Positions 33,801 to 46,185 of a stretch of 64,000 bases of DNA are shown here, piece by piece (the first letter of the stretch is position 1; each line of letters opens with the position of its first letter). Both the position numbers and the translations under genes were made by a program. Where the stretch lies: assembly GCA_022494885.1 (NCBI GenBank), contig JAGVSM010004562.1, forward strand, positions 397,590-461,589, given 5' to 3'. The stretch comes from Micrasema longulum. Taxonomy: Eukaryota; Arthropoda; Insecta; Trichoptera; Brachycentridae. The notes under the pieces are model-generated. The model worked only from the letters and a program-made list of their open reading frames with translations. It was not told the origin of the DNA and did not search any database.

Positions 33801-34549
33801 AAAGACTCGGACAACCTTTACAAAGAATGTTTAAAAAATTATCATTAACAGTAGAATATAAATTTCAAAAGTATAAATATTTTGTTAAATGTATGTAGCC
33901 CGTATAATTTATGAATGGAGCTTAAAATAAAAAAAATCTAAATACAGGTTAAAATATTAATACATTTAGATATTCTCAAATCAACCCACCAAGCACATTA
34001 TAAAAATTAAAATACATGCTTTATTACCTATCGTCTATTGTAAGCCTAGTAAATAAATATCAACTTTATTTATTGTATTAAGTTTTATTGTTGTGGTAGG
34101 CTAGCAATAAATTCCATCAGTGAACTATTTCCAACCTTATTTATTTTAACCGTAAAATTATAATGCTGTTACGTTTGACATTTACGATTGATATTAAATG
34201 AAAATATAATGAAACGTTTGATGTGAAAACTATGACAAGTACCATGGCTATCAAAACTAACAACAAAACAGTCTGATGGAAGTTCACAACAACAAATACC
34301 ACCTCCCTTATTTGAAATTCACTTTCCGCAAACTTCGAAACTTTGGCGTCTCCATTTTGGGTAGGGCCGAAACAAGACATCATAGAATATTACTACAGAG
34401 AACTGTGTATTGTACCTAACCTACATTGTTTGTCCGTTGTCTGCCTTGACATGTTTTTGAAAATTGTATTGTACGGAGTGGTTGACAAGGCCTTGTACTT
34501 TTTTAGGTTTGATAGTATGAATTATACAATTCGTAAGTCTGAAAAATAT
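33801..34549. other. Intergenic DNA, nothing recognised
   Basis: Opposed 80-codon (minus) and 78-codon (plus) frames around 34141-34579 overlap and look like chance. Confidence 0.45.
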
Positions 34550-34705
34550 CAGTACACAACAGTATGTCTACCAGTTTGAGACGTATCCGTCTTGTCGTCA
34601 CGACACTAATAACACTAACATTCGAATAGCATTTCCCCTTATTAGTTCCAAAAAAATAAACATTCAAGGTACTTTTAGGATTCCTGTCATAAGAAGCCAA
34701 CACCA
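34550..34705 (-). repeat. Repeat family A, copy 4 (short)
   Basis: Keeps the hammerhead region and a diverged CACTAATAACACTAACATTC segment. The remainder of the element is not recognisable. Confidence 0.55.
34562..34609 (-). ncRNA. Hammerhead ribozyme-like motif, decayed (copy A4)
   Basis: Minus-strand stem I (GTGTC / GACAT) is well paired and stem II (AAGACG-GATA-CGTCT) survives. The first core base is G (GTGACGA instead of CTGACGA) and the G of GAAA is missing. Probably inactive. Confidence 0.5.
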
Positions 34706-35639
34706 ACCTGAAATGATGATTGAAAAAAATGTGTAATCTTGTGAAGGGGGAAATATTTAACGACTGTCACCTTGTGTCTTGTTTTGGAATGTTGTATGTG
34801 GTATTGTTCTAATACTCTTGTTTGCTGTCCATATTTATTACAATTTTTTTAAGTTTTAGTTCTTTATCTACAATAATATCAGTGGATAACTCATGAATAA
34901 ATTTTAAAGATTCTAGTTGAAATAGTTCATTCACATTGAATTGTTCATTTTTTTTTAAATTACTTTAGTTGGTGTTAGATAAAGGTGATCATATACTAGC
35001 TTCAATATTTTTTTTGCTTACGTTGTACTCAATTAATGTCATTTTGGTTTCCTGTTCCCCATAGTTGTTGCACATAACATATTTTAGATTCGACATAAGA
35101 TATTTTTCCGTTTTCGGAACAAACTTTTTAATTTTTGAAAAAAGACTCGATAATGTTGCTATTTTGCTAATTAAATTATTGATGTGAACCGTCCATGTCT
35201 ATCGTTAGTCCTAAATATTTCCGTCATATTAATATAACTTTATTTTAATTCTGAAAGCGACACGAATAATCAGCGATTCGGATAGTTAGAGTTAGGATAG
35301 CTGGAGTCCTACCGTTTAATATTTGTTTATTTTTATTTAATATAATTAATTTTGAGTAATTGTTTGACAGTCACTACCTACTCTTAAGTAATTAAAACTT
35401 CTAGAAGCTTGCTGAGTCTATAACACATGACATGCAATATTCAACTCGCTTTAACTCTAAATATCGGCTGGTGCTGAATATAATATAATGTATCGGAAGT
35501 TATATACACAATTATTTAACTCCCTCATAGAAAACGATATAACGTTAGTTCACACAAGCACTTCTTATCTTTTTTATAACATTGTACCTACAGTACATTG
35601 GTGTTGAAAGCGTATTATTCTCAAATGTATTTTTTGCAC
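34706..35639. other. AT-rich intergenic DNA, nothing recognised
   Basis: No frame or repeat supported. Confidence 0.45.
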
Positions 35640-35830
35640 CCACAACAGGCCAGAAAGCCCAATAACAGTGTTAAATTACAGCACAGAATGCCCAGGTTTG
35701 AGAAAAAATCACATTCAATTTTTGTGTTCTCATCGGGAATCGAACTCAGAACTTTCCGTGCGTGAGTCTTGACTCACGCACGGAAAGCGTCTTTCGCGTA
35801 AACACTTCACTTCCTCTACATTCGTACATC
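35640..35830 (-). repeat. tRNA-like SINE with an internal perfect palindrome
   Basis: On the minus strand, a GTTCGATTCCC B box and an upstream AGAGGAAGTGAAGTG A-box-like region give a tRNA-like head. A unique body (GGGCATTCTGTGCTG, then ATTGGGCTTTCTGGCC) follows. The head is split by a 17-bp perfect inverted repeat at 35752-35787. No second copy in the window. Confidence 0.5.
35752..35787. repeat. 17-bp perfect inverted repeat, 2-nt loop
   Basis: CTTTCCGTGCGTGAGTC, TT, then the exact reverse complement. It sits in the anticodon-arm region of the tRNA-like head. Confidence 0.9.
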
Positions 35831-36513
35831 TTAAAATGCGTGCGAGGCGATTATTGAGACTTTTGGCGACCATTTAATAAATGGTACAGATTTTTATCAA
35901 ATCGTCTTTGTTTACTTCATCATAAAATACGTATGACCTATTAATGGACGACAATTCCAATTTATCGAAGGCAAATCAGAAATGTTTTTTTATTTAATCT
36001 TATAAAGAGGTCAAACTAATAAAAAAATATTTATGGCCAGATAACACTGAGCCTGTTGACACACGACCCGCGGAACAAGGACCTGAGAATAGGAGCCAAG
36101 TTAGTGTAAGTACATAAAGCAATACAGGGGGGTCGAAAAATATAAGCGAAAAGCTATTATTCACGAGCTCAGCGTATAAACAGGAAGGGGTTCGAAAAAA
36201 GTAAATTCTTAAGAGTATACGGTTTAACAAACAAAACTGTACATACAATCTGGACACAAAAAGCTGTATTTAGTTGAAATACTTCAGAAGTCGACAAACA
36301 ATATTAGTTACATACAAAATAAATAAAATAATTAAATCTAAGTCCATAATAATTAAATTTATAGGCAGTTGCAACACTGGGCCCATCAAACTTAAAGTGA
36401 TAAGCCTGGCAACACAGAGACGAAACACGGCGCTAACGACTGGAAACCCAAGACAGACTACCCGTCCACGATTGAATCTGGTTGCTTTCAAAACGACGTT
36501 GTTTCTTTCGTAT
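35831..36513. other. Intergenic DNA, partly GC-richer
   Basis: 36000-36260 and 36360-36510 are less AT-rich. The opposed frames there (36270-36549) have no resemblance to known proteins. No repeat match. Confidence 0.35.
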
Positions 36514-36748
36514 AATAAAGAGTGGTCCAACCAAAACGCACGATGTTAATTGTAAATGAACCAAAATTTTGCAGAAAAATATCTTAATTTTGCACTTGAC
36601 CGATATTTTGTTTTACACATAATTGTCAAAGATATTTCTATCATATTAAAAAAATTAAGATAATTCTCTGAAAACTTTTGTTTTATTTACAATTAACATT
36701 TTGTTTTATTTACAATTAACGATGAACATCGTTGGACCATCCTTTATT
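36514..36748. mobile_element. MITE-like element with long terminal inverted repeats
   Basis: The left end AATAAAGAGTGGTCCAACC and the reverse complement of the right end (AATAAAGGATGGTCCAACG) match, and the similarity resumes at GTTAATTGTAAAT, about 45 bp in all. Inner parts are also inversely related (AAAATATCTTAATTT against AAATTAAGATAATT). A 23-24-bp direct duplication (TTTTGTTTTATTTACAATTA, twice) lies at 36676-36720. It is 235 bp with no coding capacity. Flanking TAA-like bases could be a target duplication. Confidence 0.7.
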
Positions 36749-36895
36749 TAACGTTAAATTGTTCCAATTTTCAGGGCTAGATTCAAAAAGTGCTGTTTGG
36801 TGTTCATTCGTTATATTTTATTCAATTTATGTCGATTAAGTTGTAAATAAAAATCCAGACCAAATTATGAAAGTTCAATTTTTTTATTTTATTCA

Positions 36896-37050
36896 CGCTA
36901 GTGTTATGGATTAACCACGGACGTCGTACACAGGGCACATTATGTATTTGGTAAGCTGGTGGTAGAAATAACGTTCTCCACAGGATGAAATATACCCAGA
37001 ATTTTGATGCATTTGGCACTTCACCATCTGGTTAAGCCCCTGAGACCAAT
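36896..37050 (+). repeat. Repeat family G, copy 4 (diverged)
   Basis: GCTGGTGGTAGAAATAACG, ATGAAATATACCCAGAATT and ATGCATTTGGCAC line up with the G landmarks; the beginning is diverged. Confidence 0.4.
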
Positions 37051-37489
37051 ATTAACATCTTACGGAATGCAAAAATCAAGTATTTTTATTAAAAAGGGTC
37101 GTTTATCGAATGCACTTGAAAACCATATGCTTCAACACGTGAATCTCAGGATGTAGCGTAGAAAGAATAAATGTACATTTTTTTTGTATCAAACCTACCA
37201 ATCCAAAATACCAAAACTTGTATTATATAAATCCATACTCAGTCCTTTGAAGGATGAATTAGAAATGTCATCTCTCGTGGTTACTACGTCCCTTTGACGT
37301 AAAACTTAGTTTTAATATACACGGTAGCTTTCAAAGTTTAATGGCTTTTTGTTATGTTTTTAAATAATAAAATTGATATACAACATTTTCGTGTCTTCTC
37401 AATTGATCTGTTGGACTTCCAATATTTATTCTCTGTGTGCTGCACTACATCGGCACAAAACACTACATTGCAAAAAACATTTGGTAAAT
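37051..37489. other. Intergenic DNA, nothing recognised
   Basis: No frame or repeat supported. Confidence 0.4.
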
Positions 37490-38010
37490 AATAATTCTAT
37501 ATAATAAGGAATTATCACATTCTACGAATACCGATAAAAAAAAATTAAAATGGATTTAGAATAATTAATTGTATGTTCAAAATCAATATGGATATTGGGA
37601 AGAAATATTTCCATACAAAAATGATTTTTTTTTAAAAATAAAAATACGTTATGAGAAAAATGCGACGTGTTTGGCCTTGGTTGTTGTGACGTCAAGATTC
37701 GATATATTGTTTTGAACAAGTTTCACACGCCAAGAACAAATAAACATGAATCGAGATATATTCGATAAACTGTTAATGTGTATATAGTTGATAAAGTGAT
37801 TATTATTATGGTTAATAAACCATTATTATTATTATCATTATTTTTATTATTATTATTATTATTATTAGGGGCGTGGCTAATGAAATAACCGTTTTTTACG
37901 GGAATTCAAAAGTACAAATTTAAAAGTGTTTTTTATGCTACTAACTAGCAAAAAAATATTTTTTTTACTGGACAGTATTTCAAAGACTTTTCTTACTTTA
38001 AAAATGTAAA
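37490..38010 (+). repeat. Repeat family D, copy 3, with an (ATT)n tract inside
   Basis: Carries CTACGAATACCGATAAA, GCGACGTGTTTGGCCTTGG, TTGTTGTGACGTCAAGATTC, GGGGCGTGGCTAATGAAAT and CAGTATTTCAAAGACTTTTC in order, as in copy 4 (63250). About 110 bp with an ATT microsatellite (37795-37866) separates the two halves. Confidence 0.7.
37795..37866. repeat. (ATT)n microsatellite, imperfect
   Basis: ATT trinucleotides broken by a short GGTTAATAAACC palindrome. Confidence 0.85.
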
Positions 38011-38589
38011 AAAACGTGATATTTCCTTATTATCATAACCATACGAAACATATTCCACTATAAATTGTTCTATAGATAAAAAAAATGATGCCTTTTTTAG
38101 AAATCCTGAGACATGTTATTAAAAAAAACAAAAAATTGTTATCAAATCCTTCAACATATTCCACCGACATAGAAATGTTCCCTTTTACCAATTCTTTTGA
38201 AATGTTCTGTCGAAATAAATGAGGCTTTTCTTACTAAATTCGTAGACATATTTTGTAAAAATGAAAACACATTTTTTGAACTGAATCCTTGGACATTTTC
38301 TGTCGAAATTGCCATTTTATCAACAAAGTGATCATTTTAACGATTTGTTTTTAAAAGGTTCAAACAGAAACAAAAAAAAAGGGTTCTAATATTCATATTT
38401 TTAAGTAATAATTATAATATAACTCAAAATGGAATTGTATAGATTTTTTGTACTTCTCTAAAAATTAACAATTAAAATTAAAAACTGAAAAAATTATCAC
38501 CATTTTATTTCAAATACCAAATTAAATTAACGGGTTATTTCAAAATTTTTGATCAAGCAGATAAAAATTAATATCTTATCAACATCATA
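38011..38589. other. AT-rich intergenic DNA, nothing recognised
   Basis: No frame or repeat supported. Confidence 0.45.
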
Positions 38590-39000
38590 CCATATTCGCT
38601 CCACAGTTAGAGCCTGTGCATCCCCCCAAGGCAGTTTGGCGTCCCATAGTTCTGACATAAACGAACGAACAGTCAGCAACGGACGTCTAGGACGTCGAGA
38701 TCATTATGCCTTGAAAAGTAGGTAAGCGTGGTTCTCAGGAGGCATCCGCAGTATATGGCCCAGCCAACAGTTTTTCATCTGCACTTAATGACAGTTGTCA
38801 CTGGAGTGTACTGCGTCTAATCTCTTATTATGTTATTCCCTAAAAAGTCGAACCACCGCATACCCAAGATTCTTCTTAGTCATCTTTTTTCAAAAGTAAG
38901 TATATTGCTGGTTTAGGGCCTAGTGAGGTGCCACAATTCGCATCCGTAGAAGAGAATACGTGTTTATGAATTATTGTATACTAAACTCATTTAACTTTTG
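38590..39000 (-). pseudogene. Non-LTR reverse transcriptase C-terminal fragment, decayed
   Basis: On the minus strand, in several frames: CELW/TSLGPKPAIY, then VVRLF..., TPVTTVI-like, then KNCWLGHILRMPPENHAYLL. The W-L-G-H-I-L-R-M-P motif is typical of the region after the RT thumb in RTE/CR1-like elements. Many stops; a dead copy. Confidence 0.6.
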
Positions 39001-39659
39001 AAAAACTGTGGTGAGTAAATCATTTGTGCCCTGTGATGTAACATCGTGTTACCATAAACAAAATACGGAATATTCTTAAGTTCACACATATAAAAAAAGC
39101 ATACAGATAAAATGTTTTTTTTTATTTTATTATATTGAAAACATATTATACATAATTATATACAATATTCCCAAGGAGTTTTTTAAAAAAAAACTCATTT
39201 AGGGACATACAGATAATAATTTTTTTAGAGACGTTTTTAAATTTTAAACTATAATATTATTTAACAAAAGCAGAAAAATTAAAATTATGATATACTACAA
39301 ATTAAAAAGGGTATGAAAAATACTTGAAAATAACAGAATAAACAGAATACTAGGCATGGAAATAAATTCAAAATAATGTTTACATTATGCAATCTGGGAA
39401 AGAAAATTGAAAAGTTTAAAAATTACATGGATGTATATATACATACTGAACTAGTACAAAATAAAATCATTTTTTTTAATTAACAAAATATGCGCACACC
39501 TAATACAGGTTAATTTTTTTTATCAAAAACGTTGAAAAAATTGAAATTATGTATACAAGCCAAAAAAAGTATATAAAAAGAAAAAAAACACAAATAACAT
39601 TTAAATAGTAATAATAATTAATAATAATAATTAATCATTTGATAATTCATTTTTCATAA
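39001..39659. other. AT-rich intergenic DNA, nothing recognised
   Basis: No frame or repeat supported. Confidence 0.45.
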
Positions 39660-39880
39660 TTCATAAAAACGGTAACGTGGGACAAGGAAGACCAAGAAAA
39701 ACGTGGCATGATCACTTGAGTCTGGTCATGTCAAAAGCCAGTAGAACCGAAGGGCATGTATGACAAGATGTATGTATGTGGAAAAAAATAGAAATATATG
39801 CCAGGATAGACGTGTGTGGTGATCCATTCTCTCTCATTACCCCTGCGGGGAAATGGCGTAATGCTTGTAGTAGTAAAAAT
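39660..39880 (+). pseudogene. 3' end of an endonuclease-reverse transcriptase LINE, copy 2, decayed
   Basis: Reads GQGRPRKTWHDHLSLVMSK, followed by decayed sequence and a 3' end (CTCATTACCCCTGCGGGGAA, then ATGGCG) matching the copies at 26080 and 45838. Short truncated copy, then a GTAGTAGTA tail. Confidence 0.7.
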
Positions 39881-40609
39881 ATTAAAATAAACATATTTTT
39901 TCACCTTTTTTTAGCAAAATAAATAAAAAATCACAAATACACCCTTTATCTTACGTGCGTGCGTCCTTCATCACTGTCAATTACGAAATTGAATCTTTTT
40001 CACACTAACGCCAGCCACAGAACAGCGTCTTTGTCTTCTTTTTTAGGAGTTGCAAGGACGAATGTTTTTTGTATTAAAATCCAGCATAGTCATACAAATT
40101 TTACTTTCCAAATTCGGTGCGAGAATGTTCATTTGAAGATCACAAAAAATACAAATTTATCATTTGAAAAAAAAACAAGAGAGATAAATTAAGTCTTGAA
40201 TTTTATGTTGACTAGTGTGCTTTTTTCACGAGATGTTGAAATAAATGCGGTTTATTAATTTAAACTTACTTATTGAAAAGACGGTTCTTTTAACGTCAAA
40301 AAAACCCTTAAACGATAAATATCATCGAAATGTTGTCTTGGTAAATAGGTTTGCAAATTGGAAAAAAACATTTACAAGAAATGAGAAAAATAAGACGAAA
40401 ATTCGGAGGCTTCAAGAATCGGTAGCAACTTAAGGCAGCTGAAAAAACTAGTGAATATTGACAATAATAGTTTGGTTACTGACAACAATCACTTTTAAAA
40501 AAAAAAATTCCCGAATAATTCACTGAAACAATTGTCGATATGGCGCATTGTTAATGTTTTTTTGCACAAAAAAAATGTCTATATATTTTTTACATACGGC
40601 ATGTTATCT
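39881..40609. other. Intergenic DNA, nothing recognised
   Basis: Plus frames at 39959-40192 and 40245-40433 have no resemblance to known proteins. Confidence 0.4.
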
Positions 40610-40990
40610 TATTATTATTATAAGAATGATTAATTGTGTCTGTCATGTATGGGCCCGTTTCATACGTATTGTGCTAATCCACTCGGTCCGGTAATACAAG
40701 GGTGGGTAGATACCTATTTATTATTTTCTTCTTTGGTTGTATTTATTCATTTTCTACTCACGGGAGAAAATTTTTCTAAAATAAATTAAAGTCAGTCTCA
40801 TGGTGTACTGTTTCACATATGAAAATGATGATAAATGCCGATTAATAAATAAAATAATTAAAAATTACATTAATAATAGGTGCATTTTATTGATCTTTTA
40901 TCTTGTGGCGGTCTTGTGTCAATTACTTCGCTGTACCGTGGTGACCAGCCAAACTCGTGCATAGAAATTTCAGCCTTATTTTTTAAATTT
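40610..40990 (+). repeat. Duplicated noncoding block, copy 2
   Basis: Partner of 19268-19660 in the same orientation. Contains CATGTATGGGCCCGTTTC, AATCCACTCGGTCCGGTAAT, TTCTACTCACGGGAGAAA and, after a diverged middle, ATAGAAATTTCAGCC. Confidence 0.6.
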
Positions 40991-43839
40991 TTATATTTTA
41001 TAATTTTTTATATAATTTTTTATTGTATTTAACATTTTGTGCATTGACGGCTTAGTTGCCAAATGGCATTTTTTTTCAATCAACCAATGAAATAATAGTT
41101 TCATTTTTATAATTCAAGTTACAAAACATATTCAATAGAAAATATAGATTAAAAAGCTACAAATATATAAAAAAAGAAAAAAATATATTTGTTTATAAAT
41201 TACCTTAAATCAAAACTATTACTCAATAAGAAAAGAGGGATTAGAAAAGAAAGAGAGATTAAGGAAGAGAAAGGAGATGATTTTTCAGACGTGATTTAAA
41301 TAGAGATACTGTAGTAACATTTTTGATGGTGGATGGGCGATGATTCTACAGTCGAGCCGCATGGACACCATATGAGTTAAAGAAGAAGGAGGAATAGGTA
41401 TTAAGAGAGTTTTTTGTGAATTAGAACAAAGAGGTAAACCATGAACTGATAAGCGTTGAAATTTTTCAAGCAGGTATATAAAAGCGTTAGGACTATGAAG
41501 TACCTTGAACATATTTTCGATATAAAGAGGCCTAATTTTCGTTGGTAGAATTTTTGATACTAAAATTAATGAACTGAAAAGAACGGAAACATGCGAAAAG
41601 ACACTGTTTGCATCGTTTGTTTTGTATAGCGCCGTCTTTGTCATTCATAAACTCATTCTACACTGGACGTGAGCGACAGAGACGACGTTCCACAAAATCG
41701 ACAGTCTCTTTCGTAAGGCCGATGTTTTACGTAAATACGGAATGCGGTACAGCTGTCAGCTATATTTCATGGTTAGTTTCAATTTAAGCTTAAGTTTCAA
41801 ACTCAATCTTAGAAAGTTTATATTATTTTAGTAAGTTTATAATTAGTATTTAAAAAAAAGTACAAACGTTCAGTGGTTGCCCGTTTACTTTGTGTTTCTG
41901 TGAAAAAATGGTGAACTGTGCACATATTTAATCGTAAAATGTATTTGAATTTGTAATTGAAAGAAATACATATGTAAAGCTAATATTCAATGACATTTTA
42001 TGGGAAGACAGAAAAGCTAAAAGATATGTTTGTTTTTTAAAATAGTATATTAGGAGGTTTGTGTTTCAACGAATCATTCAAATTACGGTTGATTTTTGCT
42101 TCAAAATCTTAAATGTCGTCTTAGTCGTCTCTTTTTGTGCTAGTTAAAATACTGTTCAAATTACATGTGTATATTTACAAACAAAAATGTAAAATGTAAA
42201 TGTGAAAACAAAAACAATTGGTGCAAATAATAAATGAGTGATTTTAATAAGAACAACAATGGCTTTTTACAACCGCATCTCTCCGGATATTGAGGTATTT
42301 CAGGTTTCTGAAAGAAAGTTTAGACAGATCCCTTTACTCTAATAAGTAGCGATTTTTATTTCATCGTTTAAATTTGACTGATATTTTTTTAAAAAAAAAC
42401 TGAAACTAAGAGTTAATATTTTTGGCACGATACATATTTATATCAACATCTTACAGTTTTTTGAACAATGGTCTAAAAGCAATAGAAATGAGTTTATTAC
42501 GTGTAAGCGAAATACATTATTCAATAAAAAAACGTGACTATCTTAAGTTTTCTGTCAAGGATTTCATTAATATCTTGTTAATATAAATTACATATATATT
42601 AAAATTACAACGTAGAAATGTGTAGGACAGAACGAAAGTGAGAGAAGGATATGAAAGGATAGAGCATGTTTTGGTCTAACAGAACAGAAAATGCCGAGTC
42701 ATGGGTGTCAGGCGTCAGCTGGTAATTATTTTCAGAAGGCTGTAGGCATTGTTCCGAAAAATAACATGGCACGATTATCGTTTCAAAACAAACATAATGT
42801 GAGAGAAGAATCATTAAAAATAGCCAGAGAAAGAATTTCTAGAAATGTGATGCGTAAAAATATTTTTAAAACATATAAAAATATCAATAAATGAAAATCC
42901 ATTATAACTCAATATAAAAAAAATAACTTACAAATCATTATTTAGGATAATTTTTAAAGCGCCGTTTTGGTGAAAATCACATGGAAAGTGCTGCACAAAA
43001 AACATACCAACACGTCTTGAAGTTACAGAGCACATACGCGGTTAGGATTCAGTTTGCTGTTTCCAATTATGTCTAATTTTAGTAACACACATGAGTTTTA
43101 TTAGTACGTCTTGCAACTACAAAGTGCATTTACGGTTAAAAATCTAGTCCCTCTTCATCTACATTTTACAAAAAGTAACCAAGAGGGTATTTCACTATCT
43201 CCTTGTAAATTCAGATTGAGAAAATGTTAGTTAAAATAAGCTACCCAATTTAAATTATATTTGCAACCAACCGACATCACTATTGAAATAATACTTATAC
43301 AGTATTTTGACTAGTTAGTTAAGACATTTGTTGTCAAAAATCCACATTGCCACGTTAAGTTTTTTCGTTCAATTTTGTGAGTTTTCATAAAATTTAGATT
43401 TACTGCATTTTTATGGTAAATAAAGATTGGAATCAATAATTAAAGTTCCTTTTTATGGCATGCAGGTAAATGGATTGATGGTATTTTTTTCGTAGTTTGT
43501 TTTAGTTTTGAAAGTTAATATTTTTCTTTATTAGTATTTTCTCTTTGGCTTTTCCAATTTCTAAATATAAAATACAATAAAAACATTGCTTTTATAATTT
43601 TTTATTCATTTTAGTTCAATATGTCCGTATGCCTAAGAAAAGAACAAATTTGACCAAAAATGAATGTTATTAGTTGATAACTGGCCGTTGTTAACTATCA
43701 AACCTAGAAATATAACTCGGTAACGTTACGAAATTGTGTTAACAAGAAATCGAGTTTAATGAGGAAGTTCTGTGTTTTTTTATAATTTTTAAAAGATTAT
43801 AAGACTTAGCCAAAAACACTTTTTTCAATTATTTTATAT
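40991..43839. other. AT-rich intergenic DNA; one unrecognised 119-codon frame
   Basis: A minus frame at 41285-41644 encodes 119 residues (includes SVHGLPLCSNSQKTLLIPI) that I do not recognise. It lies in a slightly GC-richer patch and could be an old repeat or LINE remnant. Opposed frames at 42605-42894 look like chance. No repeat landmarks otherwise. Confidence 0.35.
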
Positions 43840-44150
43840 CGTATTATCAGCGCTACAATTTAAAAAATTTCGTACTTCTGAAATAACTCCACGTGTGATG
43901 TCAGAGGTTATCTTCCGCTTGTTCTCGATCAGTTCTGCCCATTGGTTCATTCACAGCAATCAAACCGGAAATCTTCCATAACTCTCTTATCAAAGGTTGA
44001 TTTATATGAACCAATGACGTTGTTTATGGTAGGTCGTTTTTATTAAAAAAAAAAAAAAATTATAATAAAAAAGTTTTCAGTAAACTTTACCGTAAAATTT
44101 GATGCTATAATTTTTACCGTGCGCAAAAAAAACATTTATTTAATTAAGTT
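43840..44150 (+). repeat. Repeat family B, copy 2
   Basis: Carries CCACGTGTGATGTCAGAGG, TTCTCGATCAGTTCTGCCC, a GACGTTGTTTATGGTAGGTCG variant, and TTTTTACCGTGCGCAAAA, in the order seen in copy 1. Confidence 0.65.
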
Positions 44151-45837
44151 TAAGAAAAGTTGAGTATTTGGAAAACAAAATAAATTGTTGTGTTGACTTA
44201 AATCTACTTGAATATCATTTACACAAGTAAACGAAAAATACAAATAAATAATTCGTCAAATGGTGAGATGACTATGACAAATATGAAAATATTATTATGA
44301 TGGGATATTGATAACATTTAATCGGCTGCCATCAGAGAATTTATAAACTGACACCCTTTCAGCTGAGCACAAAACGTCGCAATAAAAGGCTTATATTTTT
44401 GTTGCGACCGCTCAAATTACAAGATTTAATTAAAATTCATGACATAATGTAAGCAGCATTATGGTATTGATAGAAGAAGCTTTTGACTAATTTTAATTTC
44501 ATTACAGAACTCTCTCGCTGCGAGGTATTGTTACCAATTATTTGTTGAATTATTTTAATTACGAGCAAGTAATCGTTTTTATTCCCCAATTTTGCAAATT
44601 TTGCTAATTAGTGCGTAGACTTAGGAAAACCGTAAAAGAGAGGCTGTTATAATTGTATTATTATAACGAAAACAGGATACTATTCAATCGATATAAGTTA
44701 ATTTGTATTACGATTTCTACATTGATTTATATAAAATTACATAAATAATGTTTGTGCATTTAATTAATTGCCAACGTTTCTTTATACAATGCAGGTGTTA
44801 ACATAAGTTGTGCTCATTTTTTTCCAAATTTAAAAATGAGCACCAAAAGTTTTTAAAAAAAGATTTTCTTCTTAACAAGATATTGTGTCTGCTTTTAAGT
44901 TACGCGTATTATTTAATTTGATCACAAACCTTCAAAATGCAATGTCATAAAGAAAAAAAAAATTAAGCATTTTCGGCACCTTCTGTTCACGTTTAATAGA
45001 ATAATAAAGCTGCCAAAGCTGCTCGCAAAATTTGCACAGTGTATGATGAAAATGCTATAAATTATAGACTAATTTGTAGGAATTTTTTGCTGTTGTGTCT
45101 TCTTGTTCTCTTCATTTTGAAAAAAAACGGACATAACCTTTGTTAACACCCAAAATATTTTATTGAGTAAATTTTTTATTTTTTATTTTTAATATAGATG
45201 AAGCTGTTGAAAATATCATAATTTGTCATCGGCTAGGTAACACACTGTGCTGCAGTCACTATTCTGCTTATAGGTTCTTTTTATATTCGTTTATGGTATT
45301 ATTTTAATTTTCTATATATGCTTGTTCAATTCCATGCTTGTTTGTTTGTAATGTAATAAAAGTATATAACAGCATGTCAAGTGATCACTCTACGCAACTG
45401 GTGACAGGTCACAAGCTTTGTAAATGTCTTTACATCCATATGCCGACAGTTTTATCTCCGTCAAAAACTTAATTGATACTGATATCGATCCTAAGAATTA
45501 ATATGGTTCATTATTTAATTATTCTGTCTTTGGTTTGACCATATATTTTTTACGTCATAAATTAAGTTTATCGAGAATCAATACAAGGATGCGCGGTCTG
45601 ATTTTTCTTAAAACAAAAGTATTCCCGTATTTTTACAAGAGCAATAACTTTTTTTACATACCATAGATATCTACCATTCACGTGTCCATACTGTTTTTTT
45701 TTGTTGATAAATTGTCTTTTATAAGAACAAAGACCATTCAAAAACCCTTAAAAGTGCTAAGTTTTATCTCTCGTCTTTGAGCGTACGGTTTACAAATTAA
45801 TAAACTATTTTTGAAAAAAAATGTATGATAGTGCACA
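44151..45837. other. AT-rich intergenic DNA, nothing recognised
   Basis: Slightly richer patches at 44320-44400 and 44500-44640 but no frame, repeat or recognisable signal. Confidence 0.45.
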
Positions 45838-46185
45838 AATGTCGAGATCCGCGAACTGTGTAAGGCTGAGATCGACAGAATCAAAAAAGGGGTGCTGCGT
45901 TGGTTTGGACATGTAGAGCGAATTGACAACGAAAGAACGGATAAAAAAATCTATCATGCGAATTTTGATGGATGCAGAATACGAGAAAGACCGAGAAAGA
46001 CATGGCACGATCAAGTCCACCAAATACTTGAAGATAGACATGTCAAAAGTAGAATTATTCGGCGTGCGTGCATGAGAAGATGTATGAATGTAAAGGAATC
46101 GAGGTCTGTATGCAAAGATAGAGTGATATGGCGTTCTATTCTATCTGCCTACTCCTACGGGGAAACGGCGTGGTGATGATATGCT
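45838..46185 (+). pseudogene. Endonuclease-reverse transcriptase LINE, C-terminal end (copy 3, best preserved)
   Basis: Open from about 45838 to the stop at 46174-46176. The protein reads VEIRELCKAEIDRIKKGVLR, then WFGHVERIDNERTDKKIYHA, RERPRKTWHDQVHQILED, a Cys-containing RRACMRRCMNVKE segment, and ends RVIWRSILSAYSYGETAW. This is the conserved C-terminus of an abundant insect LINE protein: the W-F-G-H-V-E-R motif after the RT thumb, R-P-R-K-T-W, and a terminal W-R-S-I-x-S-A-Y. Upstream RT domains are absent, so the copy is 5' truncated. The first in-frame start would be a TTG and no translation is implied. Confidence 0.8.

Noticed and set aside
41285..41644. 119-codon minus-strand frame as a gene
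   Set aside because: No recognisable domain; listed only as an unexplained frame that may be an old repeat.
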